This document shows, piece after piece, positions 20,072-29,285 of a DNA stretch of 64,000 nucleotides (position 1 is its first letter; each line of letters opens with the position of its first letter). Under the pieces are notes generated by a model. That model saw nothing but the letters and a program-made list of their open reading frames with translations, was not told the origin of the DNA and ran no database searches. Both the position numbers and the translations under genes were made by a program. The DNA lies in NCBI GenBank assembly GCA_021927905.1, contig BLLK01000047.1:2356001-2420000 (forward strand), written 5' to 3'. This DNA comes from Chaetoceros tenuissimus (lineage: Eukaryota; Bacillariophyta; Thalassiosirophyceae; Chaetocerotales; Chaetocerotaceae).

Positions 20072-20917
20072 CTAAAAGAATCCAAATTTGATATTGTTGC
20101 GTTTCTTCATTTGTGGCACGACCCCCTGGTTGATAAATTCCATCATATCTGGAGCAGTATCATTCATTGTACAAACTGTAAATTTCTTTTTGTCTTCAAA
20201 GCAATCGATAATTATAAGCTCTGTACTTTCTAAACTCAATGCACCATCACCATCTTCATCTCGGTCTGTTTGAATCAATTTCAAAAGTCTATTTGGCGTA
20301 CCAACAGCGACTGCGTACTTGTTATTTTCGAGCATACTCACTTGATCTGAAACATTCATGTGCTTTGCAAATAATTTCGCTACTCTGATATTTAAACTTG
20401 ATATATCTTTCAAAATTGCTACAGAGCGCAAAGCAGAAGAAGAAACTATAATCACCATAGGTGACTTTTCAACCTTCCACTTCTTCATTCTCTTCATACT
20501 ACTGAGGACGCCACTTTTTAGATATTTTGTCATGGATTTTTCATATTTTGATGTGTCAACCTTCTCTTTAGGTTGTGCAAAATGCTTTGGTGAGAACTTT
20601 TCTGCTTTGATTTCTTCTCCTTTCAATTTAAGAGCATGTGTGAAAGCTGTCCAAAGAAAGCTAGCTTGTACATCTGGAGAACTATCTGCGACATTTCTTC
20701 CAGTTTCAAGTAGTAAATTCTTTGGAGTTTTTTGCTTTTTCTTCTTCTTTGAAGTGACTATATCTTCTTCTTCTTCAAGATCGGATGCTGATCTCTTTTT
20801 GGATTCTGTTTCTTCTGGAGCATTAGAATCATCGACTGCGACTTCTACACTCTCGTCATCATGCCAATCCTGATTCAAGTACTCATCATCGCTCTCTAAA
20901 TCGTCTCCTCCTGCCAT
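20072..20917 (-). CDS. CMS1: CMS1-family pre-ribosome (90S/SSU processome) protein
   Basis: A 281-residue protein matching CMS1/CMSS1, a degenerate DEAD-box-like factor of small-subunit rRNA processing in the nucleolus. An acidic start with DWHDDE leads to a basic nuclear signal (SKKKKKQKTPKN). Next comes a helical segment, and then the helicase-like strands PMVIIVSSSALRSVAIL (Ia-like), YAVAVGTPNRLLKLI (the Ib-like GTPxR motif, well kept) and ELIIIDCF in place of DEAD. The loss of Walker-type ATPase residues is normal for the family. It is head to head with the nucleostemin-like GTPase gene, another nucleolar ribosome factor, across 320 bases. Confidence 0.85.
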   Translation of the reverse strand: MAGGDDLESDDEYLNQDWHDDESVEVAVDDSNAPEETESKKRSASDLEEEEDIVTSKKKKKQKTPKNLLLETGRNVADSSPDVQASFLWTAFTHALKLKGEEIKAEKFSPKHFAQPKEKVDTSKYEKSMTKYLKSGVLSSMKRMKKWKVEKSPMVIIVSSSALRSVAILKDISSLNIRVAKLFAKHMNVSDQVSMLENNKYAVAVGTPNRLLKLIQTDRDEDGDGALSLESTELIIIDCFEDKKKFTVCTMNDTAPDMMEFINQGVVPQMKKRNNIKFGFF

Positions 20918-21238
20918 GTTTGCTTGAGTATCCTTCTTAATTTATGAATTTGTTCTGACAAATGAAAATGAATTGAATGTTGTGAGGGATAGTGCAAGGA
21001 GTATACTGTACATCAGTACGTACCTACGTACAATTTCCGCAAAAAGTCTCGGTTTTGAATGGCTGTGAGCACAGCTAACCTTTTGAGTGCCCCGAGAACC
21101 ACCCAAAAGCATTCTAAGAAGAATGGTACTACGCAACTCATTATTACACTCTTTCAAGTAACATACCATACCCTATTTCAATACAGCCGCTTCATTGCGT
21201 GGATAGAACATAAAAGGTACCCATAAAAATATATTACC
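20918..21238. promoter_or_regulatory. Shared upstream region of two ribosome-biogenesis genes
   Basis: CMS1 (minus) and the NUG1/GNL3-type GTPase (plus) diverge here. The palindrome GTACGTAC lies at 21016-21023, followed 3 bases later by ACGTAC. A joint promoter for the two nucleolar genes is a reasonable inference, not shown. Confidence 0.4.
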
Positions 21239-22834
21239 ATGGTGAAGAAAAAGGGCAAGTCCAAGAGAACAACTCTCAAGGATAAATACAAGATCCAAAG
21301 ACGCGTTGTTGAAACACACAGAAAGAACAGAAAACAAGCCAAGCGCGATTCTAAAAATGGAATCATTCGACATGATAAGAAGAAGAAAGATCCAGGTATC
21401 CCAAATTCATGGCCATTTAAAAAAGAATTGTTAAATGAAGTAGCTCGTGCTAGAGAGCTTGCTGAAAATGCAAAGATTGAGCAAAAGCAGAATAAATCAG
21501 CAAAGAATTTGGAAGAACTCATGGCACGTGCAAATGCTGATAGAGCTGCATTTGATGCAAGAGGACCAGTTGTGAATGACGAGCTTCAGGGTCAAAAGCA
21601 TTCTCTTGGTCAGCAGTCTCGTAGAGCATATCTCTCTACTCTTCGTAAAGTTATTGATACCTCTGATATAATCCTCCAGGTACTTGATGCTCGTGATCCT
21701 ATGGGAACTAGAATTCATCCCTCCATCGAAGAAACTATTTTGAGCCATTATGACAAGAAAATGATTCTTGTCTTGAACAAAATTGATTTAGTTCCAAAGG
21801 AAGCTGTGTCTGGATGGCTCAATTGTTTGAGAAGAACAAGACCTACTGTTGCAATTAAATGTGGAACAAATATCAAGGACAATGTAGGGAGAGAAGTTGA
21901 CTGTAATTCTGCGTTATCATCATCTAGTGGAGTAGGAGTGGAGGGCTTGTTGGGACTTTTGAAAAACTACTCTAGAACTTCTGGTGGAAAAGGAAAGACC
22001 TGTGTCACAGTAGGAATAATAGGTTACCCAAATGTTGGAAAATCCTCTATTCTCAATACTTTGAAAAGAAGCCGTGCAGTCGGTGTCAGCCCACGCCCTG
22101 GATTTACCACTACCATGCAAGAAGTTGTGTTGGATAAAAACCTCCGTCTCGTTGATTCTCCTGGAGTTGTTTTCGATGATACTGAAAAGGTGAATGGTGC
22201 AGAATGTATGCTAAGAAACTGTGTTGATGCTGATTCTGTAGAAGACCCAATCCCAGCAGTTCAAGCTTTGTTGAATAGATGCTCCACTGAAAGTCTCATG
22301 ATGACATATTCCATCCCAGCATTTCCAAAGGGTGATGCTATGATTTTCCTCGCAATGATTGCAAAGAGAAACGGAAAGGTTCTTAAAGGAGGAATTCCAG
22401 ACAAGGTCATGGCTGCGAGAGGTGTATTGAAGGATTGGAATAGTGGAAAGATTCCATTTTACACTCGCCCTCCTACCGACGAAGAGTATCACGCTCAGAA
22501 CAATACAATTGTTGAGAATGATGCCAAGATTGTAGCAGATTTTGGTAAAGCATTTGACGTTAGTCAGATGGATTCTGAAGTCATGAATGCTCTAGAGGAC
22601 AAGGATGAAATGGACTTTGTGCAAATGGCACCTGAGAACAATGATCGTGCTAACGCAGATAAAGCTACTCAAAAAGCAGTTGAATATTTGACTAACGGAG
22701 CTGACAGTGATGATCTCAATGATGATGACATGGATGAGGACATGGAAATGGATCATGAAATGGATGGCCAGCCTTCAAAACTATCCAATAGTTTGGTAGC
22801 TGATGCTGAAGATTTCGATTTTGCAAACATGTAA
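21239..22834 (+). CDS. GNL3: Nucleostemin/GNL3L/NUG1-type circularly permuted GTPase
   Basis: A 531-residue nucleolar GTPase for 60S ribosome maturation and export. The N-terminus is very basic (MVKKKGKSKRTTLKDKYKIQ), with a coiled-coil stretch (KKDPGIPNSWPFKKELL is a family signature). The GTPase motifs come in permuted order: G5/DARDP-type start in LQVLDARDPMGTR, G4 LVLNKIDLVP, then G1 GYPNVGKSS, G2 region RPGFTTTMQE and G3 DSPGVVF. The C-terminal part holds the GNL3-type helical region and an acidic tail. No introns. The head-to-head neighbour CMS1 acts in the same process. Confidence 0.92.
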   Translation: MVKKKGKSKRTTLKDKYKIQRRVVETHRKNRKQAKRDSKNGIIRHDKKKKDPGIPNSWPFKKELLNEVARARELAENAKIEQKQNKSAKNLEELMARANADRAAFDARGPVVNDELQGQKHSLGQQSRRAYLSTLRKVIDTSDIILQVLDARDPMGTRIHPSIEETILSHYDKKMILVLNKIDLVPKEAVSGWLNCLRRTRPTVAIKCGTNIKDNVGREVDCNSALSSSSGVGVEGLLGLLKNYSRTSGGKGKTCVTVGIIGYPNVGKSSILNTLKRSRAVGVSPRPGFTTTMQEVVLDKNLRLVDSPGVVFDDTEKVNGAECMLRNCVDADSVEDPIPAVQALLNRCSTESLMMTYSIPAFPKGDAMIFLAMIAKRNGKVLKGGIPDKVMAARGVLKDWNSGKIPFYTRPPTDEEYHAQNNTIVENDAKIVADFGKAFDVSQMDSEVMNALEDKDEMDFVQMAPENNDRANADKATQKAVEYLTNGADSDDLNDDDMDEDMEMDHEMDGQPSKLSNSLVADAEDFDFANM

Positions 22835-22894
22835 TACAATAATAAAAGAAGTAAAGAAAAAAATGAATGATTAATTGCTTAGTCAACTCTTATT

Positions 22895-23665
22895 TTAGTT
22901 TTGTGTAGGGGCAAATGCCAATATTGTAAATCTCATCTCACCAGGATCGCGATTCATGAATTTTTGTACAACACTTGCTGCATCCTTCAAAAATGTTTCT
23001 TCTTTGGTATCACCATGGCAAACTGGCTTTTCTTTTCTCCCATCCAACTCATACACTTTTCCATTGACATTCACCAACGCCACAAAATGTGTTTCAACTT
23101 TATCCTCTAGCTGCCCTCGACTTGTCTGATTTTGTGAGTCTTGAGTAGCCGCATCATGTTTCGTTGCAATTTCATCATCGTTTTCAAGAACCTCAGCCTT
23201 TTCAATAGATGACATGGAAGTAGGACATGCATTGTAGAATTTATCCAGCCATGAGTTCTCAGAGATGGCAGCTACCTTGAGAGAATCGGGGATATTCGCT
23301 AGAGCATGAAGAACACCAATGGTACCACAAGCATTGTCAATTCTTTGTTTGATATGCCAAACTGATTGATCAACTTCTTGTTTCATGAGCTCTTCCTGTT
23401 CACTGGAACGATGATCCTCTTGTACTTTTGTCAAAGGGTAGAGAAATACGACTGCTGTAGTTCCTTGAGGTATCATATCTAAAGCCCAATCTTCGGTAGA
23501 GAACACATCTGTGAAGCTGTAGATGGAGGTGTCGAAGCCTAGCTTGGCAATGAAAGAATTTAGCAATGCAGGATTAGATTCCAGAGGAAACCACTTTTTA
23601 CCCATTGTTGATGTTACTTGGAGAAGAACAAAAAGGGTCAACAGAATCAACTTTTGCAGATTCAC
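22895..23665 (-). CDS. UCHL3: Ubiquitin C-terminal hydrolase UCH-L3 type (peptidase C12)
   Basis: A 256-residue cysteine protease that removes small adducts from the C-terminus of ubiquitin. The catalytic set is complete: Q107 and C113 (KQRIDNACGTIG), H193 (ETHFVALV) and D208 (YELDGRK). The active-site crossover loop lies near residues 155-190. The usual family start would be Met21 (MGKKWFPLESNP, base 23605). The frame is open 20 codons further, and those codons make a good signal-peptide-like hydrophobic stretch (LILLTLFVLLQV). I report the long form; the short cytosolic form may be the main product. It ends tail to tail with the GTPase gene. Confidence 0.9.
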   Translation of the reverse strand: MNLQKLILLTLFVLLQVTSTMGKKWFPLESNPALLNSFIAKLGFDTSIYSFTDVFSTEDWALDMIPQGTTAVVFLYPLTKVQEDHRSSEQEELMKQEVDQSVWHIKQRIDNACGTIGVLHALANIPDSLKVAAISENSWLDKFYNACPTSMSSIEKAEVLENDDEIATKHDAATQDSQNQTSRGQLEDKVETHFVALVNVNGKVYELDGRKEKPVCHGDTKEETFLKDAASVVQKFMNRDPGEMRFTILAFAPTQN

Positions 23666-23920
23666 TTTGTAGATAGTGTGGAAAGTTTGAACAACAACAC
23701 AATTGCATCATCACAAAGGCATGATCACATGATCACAAAACAAGGATCCTTCTGAAGAAGCCTGCAGAACAGAAAAGAAAAGATATATACTTACTGAAAT
23801 AATGGCTTCTTTGATGGGTTCGGAGTTAGAAGGCAGACCAAAAATGAAGCATCCAACTTTGAAGAAAACATCGAACATCAATGATGATCATCTTTCGACC
23901 TTTCAGATGATTGTATCATC

Positions 23921-25681
23921 TTGAGCAAGCATAATCTTCACATAAGTTTCCCTCTCATAAATAGAATCATGAAGAACAGTTCTACTAGAAACTATAGCGG
24001 CTACACAAAGAAAAAGGAGGTGCCCAAACCAACACTAAAGTCTTCTCAGAAGAAACAAGAGCAGCCACCGACATCACCTAGACGCAACGTAAAAGTATCA
24101 ACCGTAAGAGACAAATATCAACCTGGGGAAGGAATCAAGTGGGACGGTATAATGAAAAAACTCGCTGATGAAAGCAAAGGCCTGAAGCAAAAACTGAAAC
24201 AGGTCACAACTTCTCGCCATAAAAAAATAATTCAAGAGATACCATCCCTACCCGATGCAGAGCTAAAAGAGTTGCTTCCTCTTTTGCAAGCATTTACAAC
24301 AAGGCATCAATCTCATCATAGACCTATAGCATTAGTGACAAGTGGTGGAACTTGCTCCGATCTAGAAGTAAAGACTGTTCGATTTTTGGATAATTTTAGT
24401 ACAGGGACTCGAGGAGCAATAAGCGTAGAAGAATTTTTGAAAAGAGGTTATGCCGTGATTCATTTGTGGAGAGAAGGTAGTGCAGCTCCATATTCACGTG
24501 TGTTATCAAAATTGCTTGGTGTAAAGCAGGCAAATCATTCACTAGGTTTTGATGCACTTGGAATGTTATTTCAAGGTCAAGGTCTTGATGATTTAGTGCA
24601 AGAAGATGAGAAATTGAATGGGGACCAGGATCCTTGGTTGACTTCTACTCAACAGAAACATAAGAAATCTGTATCGTCAGATATGTTGGATGATCATCAG
24701 AATTCCATTGATAATCGCATGTTGTTGCAAAAGAGAATTTTGAATTCTACGCTGTTGCAGACTAAACTTCGTGAAAGAGCCAATGTTGTCAAGGAAGGCC
24801 TCTTGTTGACTGTGAAATTTCGTACACTCGAGGAATATCTTGCCAAATTACAAGTGTGTGCGGAAGCTATTAACGATTGCCAATCCTTGGGATTGATTTA
24901 CTTGACTGCCGCAGTTAGTGATTTTTACATACCTCATGAAGAAAAAGTAGTGCATAAAATCCAAAGTAGAGATTACAATTTGAAAGATGGTGGTGAAGCT
25001 GATGACGAAAAAGATACTAGTGGTGGAACTACACCTTCTGGAAGTGCTATACACATGGATACCAAAACTAATTGTCTAAATTTGAAACTCTCTCCTGTTC
25101 CGAAGCTGATCCCGTTGTTGAGAGATGACTACGCCCCTAACGCCTTTTGCGTAAGCTTCAAGCTTGAAACAGATAAGAACATTTTGATAGAAAAGGCCAA
25201 GATTGCAATCAACAAATACGATGTACACATGGTGATTGGTAATGAGTTGGAGACACGATATGATAAAGTTTTTGTTCTGCAAAACCGGGGCATTTACATT
25301 TCTCATGAGGAAGATAACGACATTAGTGTTGAGGAAATTTCGAAAAGCAGTGCTTCGAATTACTCTACAGATGATCTAGAAGATGCAATGATTTCCCACG
25401 TCGTTGAGAAACATTTTGAATATATTGCCAACCACTACCTTGGAGGGACTGGTGTTAATGAAACTAATGGCAACGGGGATGTCATTCCTACAACAGCTCT
25501 GATGGCAGGAGCAGAGGCAGCAGCTAGACACAACGCTTATCTGAAAGAGAAGAAGCGCCAGCTGCAAAATGAATTATATTGGCAACGCGTAAGAGATGTT
25601 ACTTTGAGCATTGCAGGACATGCAATAGGAATGTACTTTACATACGTTGCAAGTTCTGCTGTCCAAAAACGTATGCGCTAA
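23921..25681 (+). CDS. PPCS: Phosphopantothenate-cysteine ligase (CoaB/PPCS)
   Basis: Joins 4'-phosphopantothenate with cysteine in coenzyme A synthesis. The nucleotide-binding block is PIALVTSGGTCSDLEVKTVRF with LDNFSTGTRGA, followed by GYAVIHLWREGSAAPYSR. The second family block is LIYLTAAVSDFYIP. The third is SPVPKLIPLLRDDYAP then CVSFKLETD, with MVIGNELETR for the end of the site. At 586 residues it is almost twice the eukaryotic norm. Extra sequence lies at the N-terminus (Lys/Ser-rich, about 110 residues), in loops near residues 200-290 and 345-375, and at the C-terminus, where IAGHAIGMYFTYVASSAV could be a membrane or tail helix. The first Met is uncertain: Met17 (MKNSST) is an alternative. 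Confidence 0.88.
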   Translation: MSKHNLHISFPLINRIMKNSSTRNYSGYTKKKEVPKPTLKSSQKKQEQPPTSPRRNVKVSTVRDKYQPGEGIKWDGIMKKLADESKGLKQKLKQVTTSRHKKIIQEIPSLPDAELKELLPLLQAFTTRHQSHHRPIALVTSGGTCSDLEVKTVRFLDNFSTGTRGAISVEEFLKRGYAVIHLWREGSAAPYSRVLSKLLGVKQANHSLGFDALGMLFQGQGLDDLVQEDEKLNGDQDPWLTSTQQKHKKSVSSDMLDDHQNSIDNRMLLQKRILNSTLLQTKLRERANVVKEGLLLTVKFRTLEEYLAKLQVCAEAINDCQSLGLIYLTAAVSDFYIPHEEKVVHKIQSRDYNLKDGGEADDEKDTSGGTTPSGSAIHMDTKTNCLNLKLSPVPKLIPLLRDDYAPNAFCVSFKLETDKNILIEKAKIAINKYDVHMVIGNELETRYDKVFVLQNRGIYISHEEDNDISVEEISKSSASNYSTDDLEDAMISHVVEKHFEYIANHYLGGTGVNETNGNGDVIPTTALMAGAEAAARHNAYLKEKKRQLQNELYWQRVRDVTLSIAGHAIGMYFTYVASSAVQKRMR

Positions 25682-25737
25682 AAATAGAAATCTCATAAAA
25701 TTTTATGAAAGAATATTTACATTGGAAATTAGCCCTA

Positions 25738-27559
25738 TTATTGATCAAGTTTTGAGAGAACATCATTAACAAGTATTTGAACGACTTCCTTGTTTGCAGA
25801 TGCCAATGCATTTACTACCTTTCTCTCGCAATATTGAATGCCCCTTCTATTTTCTTCTACACTTGCCAGCTGAGCCAAAAGCTTTGCAGCAAAAAGAGGA
25901 GTATGTTCTCTTCCTGCTCTAGTTGTCAACATTGGAAAGATTGCATCATATAGCTTTGTATTTGGCTGGTTTGTAGTCTTCGCTTCGTCCACTGTGAAGT
26001 CTTCTGACTGTGTGATGATGATTTTGCATGCAGCTCTTCGTTTCAAATCGTCACTCATGCTTGTAATTTTCTGCAGGATTTCAATCGATCTATCTCTGAC
26101 TTCGTAATCAACAGACATGTCATATCCAGCCAAAAGTTTCATAGCACTAACTCTTGATACAGAGTTGATGATCGGATCCATATATTCCAGACTATCCACT
26201 CCAAGACGTGGAATCCACAAAAGATAGATCAATTGGCCAAGAAATGCATCTGGTGTGTGAAGAAATACATCACGAACATCTGGATTATCAACAAGTATCA
26301 TGATCATTTCCAAACATTGCACAACAACAGCACGACTTGATCTTACTCTCAACAATCCAAATAGGGCCGGAAATACCGCCATGCTTGTCCTGGTGTAATT
26401 CTTGACTGCTGGCAGAAACAAATCTTCTGGCATGTCCGGTAAAACATCATCTTTTACATTGAATTTCGAAGCAAGGCGCATTCCGGTCCATCCCATTCCC
26501 TGAATTTTACCATATATTTCAGAATTCACATATGATTTGATATCAATAGACTCGGCATACCTTGCTGCTTTGACTGTACTCTTGTCAACATCGATTTCTT
26601 CATCGAGTAGATAAAGCTCATAAAAAATCTTTTTACCACTCGGATCAAGCATAGGTGCAATATTGTGGAATACATTGATCGCATGAAGACAAAGGTTGTT
26701 ACTACTATTCCCTGCAATTAAATCAGTTTCTTCTTTTCCTGATCTAGTCCCTCTAAATTCTTTTCCTGTGTAAAAGTTACGAAAGTAAAGTGATCCCGTG
26801 AGCACTCTCATCATTCCAAATGAGTGCATAATAAATCTGACATTTCCTTGTACTGAAAGAGAAAGAATGAAAATGATGATTTAGATATGGAAGACCATGT
26901 ATTGAAAAAGTACTTTCAATATTTCATCACGTACCATAGGATAGGTTGCGAACAATCATGAGAATGATTTCCAATATTCTCATACCCTCTCGATCATTAT
27001 CGACATTAACCATATTATAGGATGGAATATGACTAGCATTCATTCCTGTATTTAGAGAAGAAGGTGCAAATCTGGTCAAACAAAATGAGGTCCATTCTAA
27101 ATCATCAATCGCGCCATCGGCTGATGTACAAGGCTTTGCAGTGTAGTTCCATGTATTGTCTGTCGGAATGATACCATCTTCATCTTCCCGAATTATCCAA
27201 TTTTTGTTGCCGTGTTTCCAGCCAATAGTTTCGTCAAAAAGGGAGACGAGACCATCAATGACTTTGTGTCCTTCTCTCCCAAGCGCGAAATTAAGATCAT
27301 GATCGGCACTTTTTTCAAGTAGATAGTTCAGTGCAGAGACGATGTCATTCGGATTCTCTGAAGAAAGCAGTTTTGCTAGTTCTATAGATGTGAAATCTTT
27401 TGGTTTTTCTGGTTCTCTTGGTCTTTTGTTGGACGGAGTAGTGCCATGTGTAGTATCTAATGGTGTAGGAGGTAGCTGAGCTGCCAATGGTGAAAAAAGC
27501 AAATCAGATCCTGGAATCACAGGAAATGAATCATCAACAGAAAAGAAGTTATTCGACAT
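25738..27559 (-). CDS. ARM-repeat nuclear protein, possibly a chromatin-remodelling subunit
   Basis: Two exons, 27559-26935 and 26852-25738, make 579 residues. The 82-base intron (GTACGT...TTTCAG, phase 1) joins IVRNLSY-V-QGNVRFIM, a match so natural for an armadillo-type helix that it confirms the model. The first 60 residues are Pro/Ser-rich with a basic KRPREPEKPKD nuclear-type segment. From about residue 55 on it is all helical repeats (FTSIELAKLLSSENPNDIVSALNYLLEKS; LEIILMIVRNLSY; NLCLHAINVFHNIAPML; RSRAVVVQCLEMIMILVDN). RILEIILMIVRNLSY resembles the conserved helix of ARID1/ARID2 and Rsc9-like SWI/SNF subunits, but I see no ARID domain. The specific assignment is only a suggestion. Confidence 0.6.
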
Positions 27560-27714
27560 GCTACTTAGTGGGGATGTAAGTATGTAGGTGACAACTAAGT
27601 TTGTTTATATATGGCTTTTATGTATGGTAATGTAATGTTTTGTTGTGCTGCTGCTCCGCTGCAACAATAGACAATATTTGAACATAAATAACGGCAATTA
27701 CCGGTCTTCAAAAT

Positions 27715-28596
27715 TTAATCACTTTTCGAATCTTTCGACAAAAGAATACTTGCAGTTGAGAGAACTCCCAAAAATGGAAATACAATTACCTTCTTCCAGT
27801 CTAACTTTAGCTTCGCTACTTCCTTGTCAAAAAATGTATGCTTGATGTCAAAGAATGTACCGACAATGGAAGCATACGCGAAGCTTGTCAATGGAGTAAC
27901 TCCGAGAGAGATTGAAATTGCAAGTGTACCAAGAGTGAGGAGCCCCTCACTCATGAAATGCATTAGTGCAGGTGTTAAGTCATCGGTGTTCTTTAACTGC
28001 CACATACTAGCTCCGTCTGGAAAGAGGCAGGAAATACCACACACTATAGCAAAGGCAGAACTTACGGTAGAAAATGTATGACAAGAAGGCATCTCATTGA
28101 GCCCTGCAAAAACAACAGGCACATGAATACTCATAATAGCAAGGTCACCGGCTTTAGATGGACCAATTTCTTCAGAGTCATTATTTAAAAGTGAGGCTAG
28201 AGTGTCGCCCATCCAAAGAAGACTATTCAAGATTGCTGTGATCTTGAAGTCCCATTCTTTAAAAATAGTACCATATGTAATGATTCCAAAGTTAATCATG
28301 GTTAGCCCAAATCGGCGTATCACCTTTTCGTTTACTGGACTCATTTGAATGTCTTTTTCCTCACTGCGCCAGGTATCCAAGGATTCACTTGGAGCTAAAA
28401 AGTTTGCCACTCCTTCAAAGAAACACATTGTACCGAGAATCTTTGCGGTAGTTTTTGGCGCGATCATTGACGTCACTCCCCCTCTTGGAACAATAGGTGC
28501 TAGAGCTGTTTTTTTCAATGGTAGGTAGCCAATGGCAACACCATCTTGAATCCCAAGGCAGAGTGTTACTAGAGCTAAGAAGGAAAAGTATTTCAT
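27715..28596 (-). CDS. Internally duplicated multi-pass membrane protein of unknown function
   Basis: A 293-residue protein with a signal peptide (YFSFLALVTLCLGIQDGVAIG) and two similar halves of about three to four hydrophobic segments. Half one runs from KILGTMCFFEGVANFLAPS through LTMINFGIITYGTIF and ILNSLLWMGDTLASLL. Half two runs from STVSSAFAIVCGISCLFPDG through SEGLLTLGTLAISISLGV and FAYASIVGTFFDIKHT. The order of a small-residue helix, an acidic/Pro turn with a Trp, a glycine helix and a short Gly-Asp helix is the same in both. The leader could be secretory or plastid-type (AIGYL). I do not know the family. No introns; it ends near the ARM-repeat gene start. Confidence 0.65.
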   Translation of the reverse strand: MKYFSFLALVTLCLGIQDGVAIGYLPLKKTALAPIVPRGGVTSMIAPKTTAKILGTMCFFEGVANFLAPSESLDTWRSEEKDIQMSPVNEKVIRRFGLTMINFGIITYGTIFKEWDFKITAILNSLLWMGDTLASLLNNDSEEIGPSKAGDLAIMSIHVPVVFAGLNEMPSCHTFSTVSSAFAIVCGISCLFPDGASMWQLKNTDDLTPALMHFMSEGLLTLGTLAISISLGVTPLTSFAYASIVGTFFDIKHTFFDKEVAKLKLDWKKVIVFPFLGVLSTASILLSKDSKSD

Positions 28597-28940
28597 ATTG
28601 GAGGAGTATCAGAGGACTTCAAAAATATATCTAGTTTTGATAGTTGTGGTAGTGAATGGAAGAAATGAGAAATTACGAACACTTGGTGTTCTCGTTTCCT
28701 TGACACCACCTGTTTAGTGTTCGCATCCATCAACTTTCGTCCAATTTTTTCTAGTCTTAACTCAGTTGATATCAAATGGATGAATTGAATCAAATCACCT
28801 CCTATTCTGAGCGGGCTATTCCCATATAAAAGCAGCATCCAATGCACAAAGAATTTTAGTTGCGCAGAGAACAAGTAGATTACTTTTACTACTTGAAAAA
28901 AGACTCCCTTGTCGAAACGAAGTCAAAGTAAAAAAGAAGA
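28597..28940. other. Upstream region of the duplicated membrane protein
   Basis: A 340-base stretch between the membrane-protein start and the tandem repeat array. The short frames in it have no coding character. Nothing else recognised. Confidence 0.3.
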
Positions 28941-29106
28941 AGGATCAAGTCGTTGGATCTACAAATGAAAATGATCAAGAGGTGAGTATTCATCTTCTGG
29001 CTATAAGAAGCAGGAGGTAGGGGAGATGAAAGATTCATTGAAAAGATTTTTTATCTGAAAGGTATGTTTAGCAATGACGCTCGGCTGCAATAAAATGGAA
29101 AAGAAT

Positions 29107-29150
29107 TTGCACTTCACCTCATCGAACCCATGACTGATCAGTCGTTGCAT
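29107..29150 (-). pseudogene. Degenerate 3' part of a tRNA-Gly copy
   Basis: On the minus strand this reads as a T arm CATGGGTTCGATGAGG followed by a decayed acceptor strand (GTGAAGTGC, against CCGTAAGGTGC in the intact gene). Compared with the intact copy it has lost about 15 bases covering the 3' anticodon stem and variable loop. It then continues into intron-like sequence (GACTGATCAGTC), and the whole 5' half is absent. A TTCTTTTCC run sits downstream, like the terminator region of the intact gene. Confidence 0.6.
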
Positions 29151-29274
29151 CAATAAAAGAAAATGATCAAGTGGTGAGTATTCATCTTCTGGCTACAAGA
29201 AATAGGAGGCAGGGGAGATGAAAGATTCATTGAAAAGAATTTATCTGAAGGTAGGTTTACACAAAAAGGAAAAG

Positions 29275-29281
29275 AAAAAAA
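29275..29281 (-). terminator. Pol III terminator of tRNA-Gly
   Basis: A run of seven T on the minus strand, five bases downstream of the tRNA discriminator base, followed by C and four more T. Confidence 0.7.
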
Positions 29282-29285
29282 GTTT

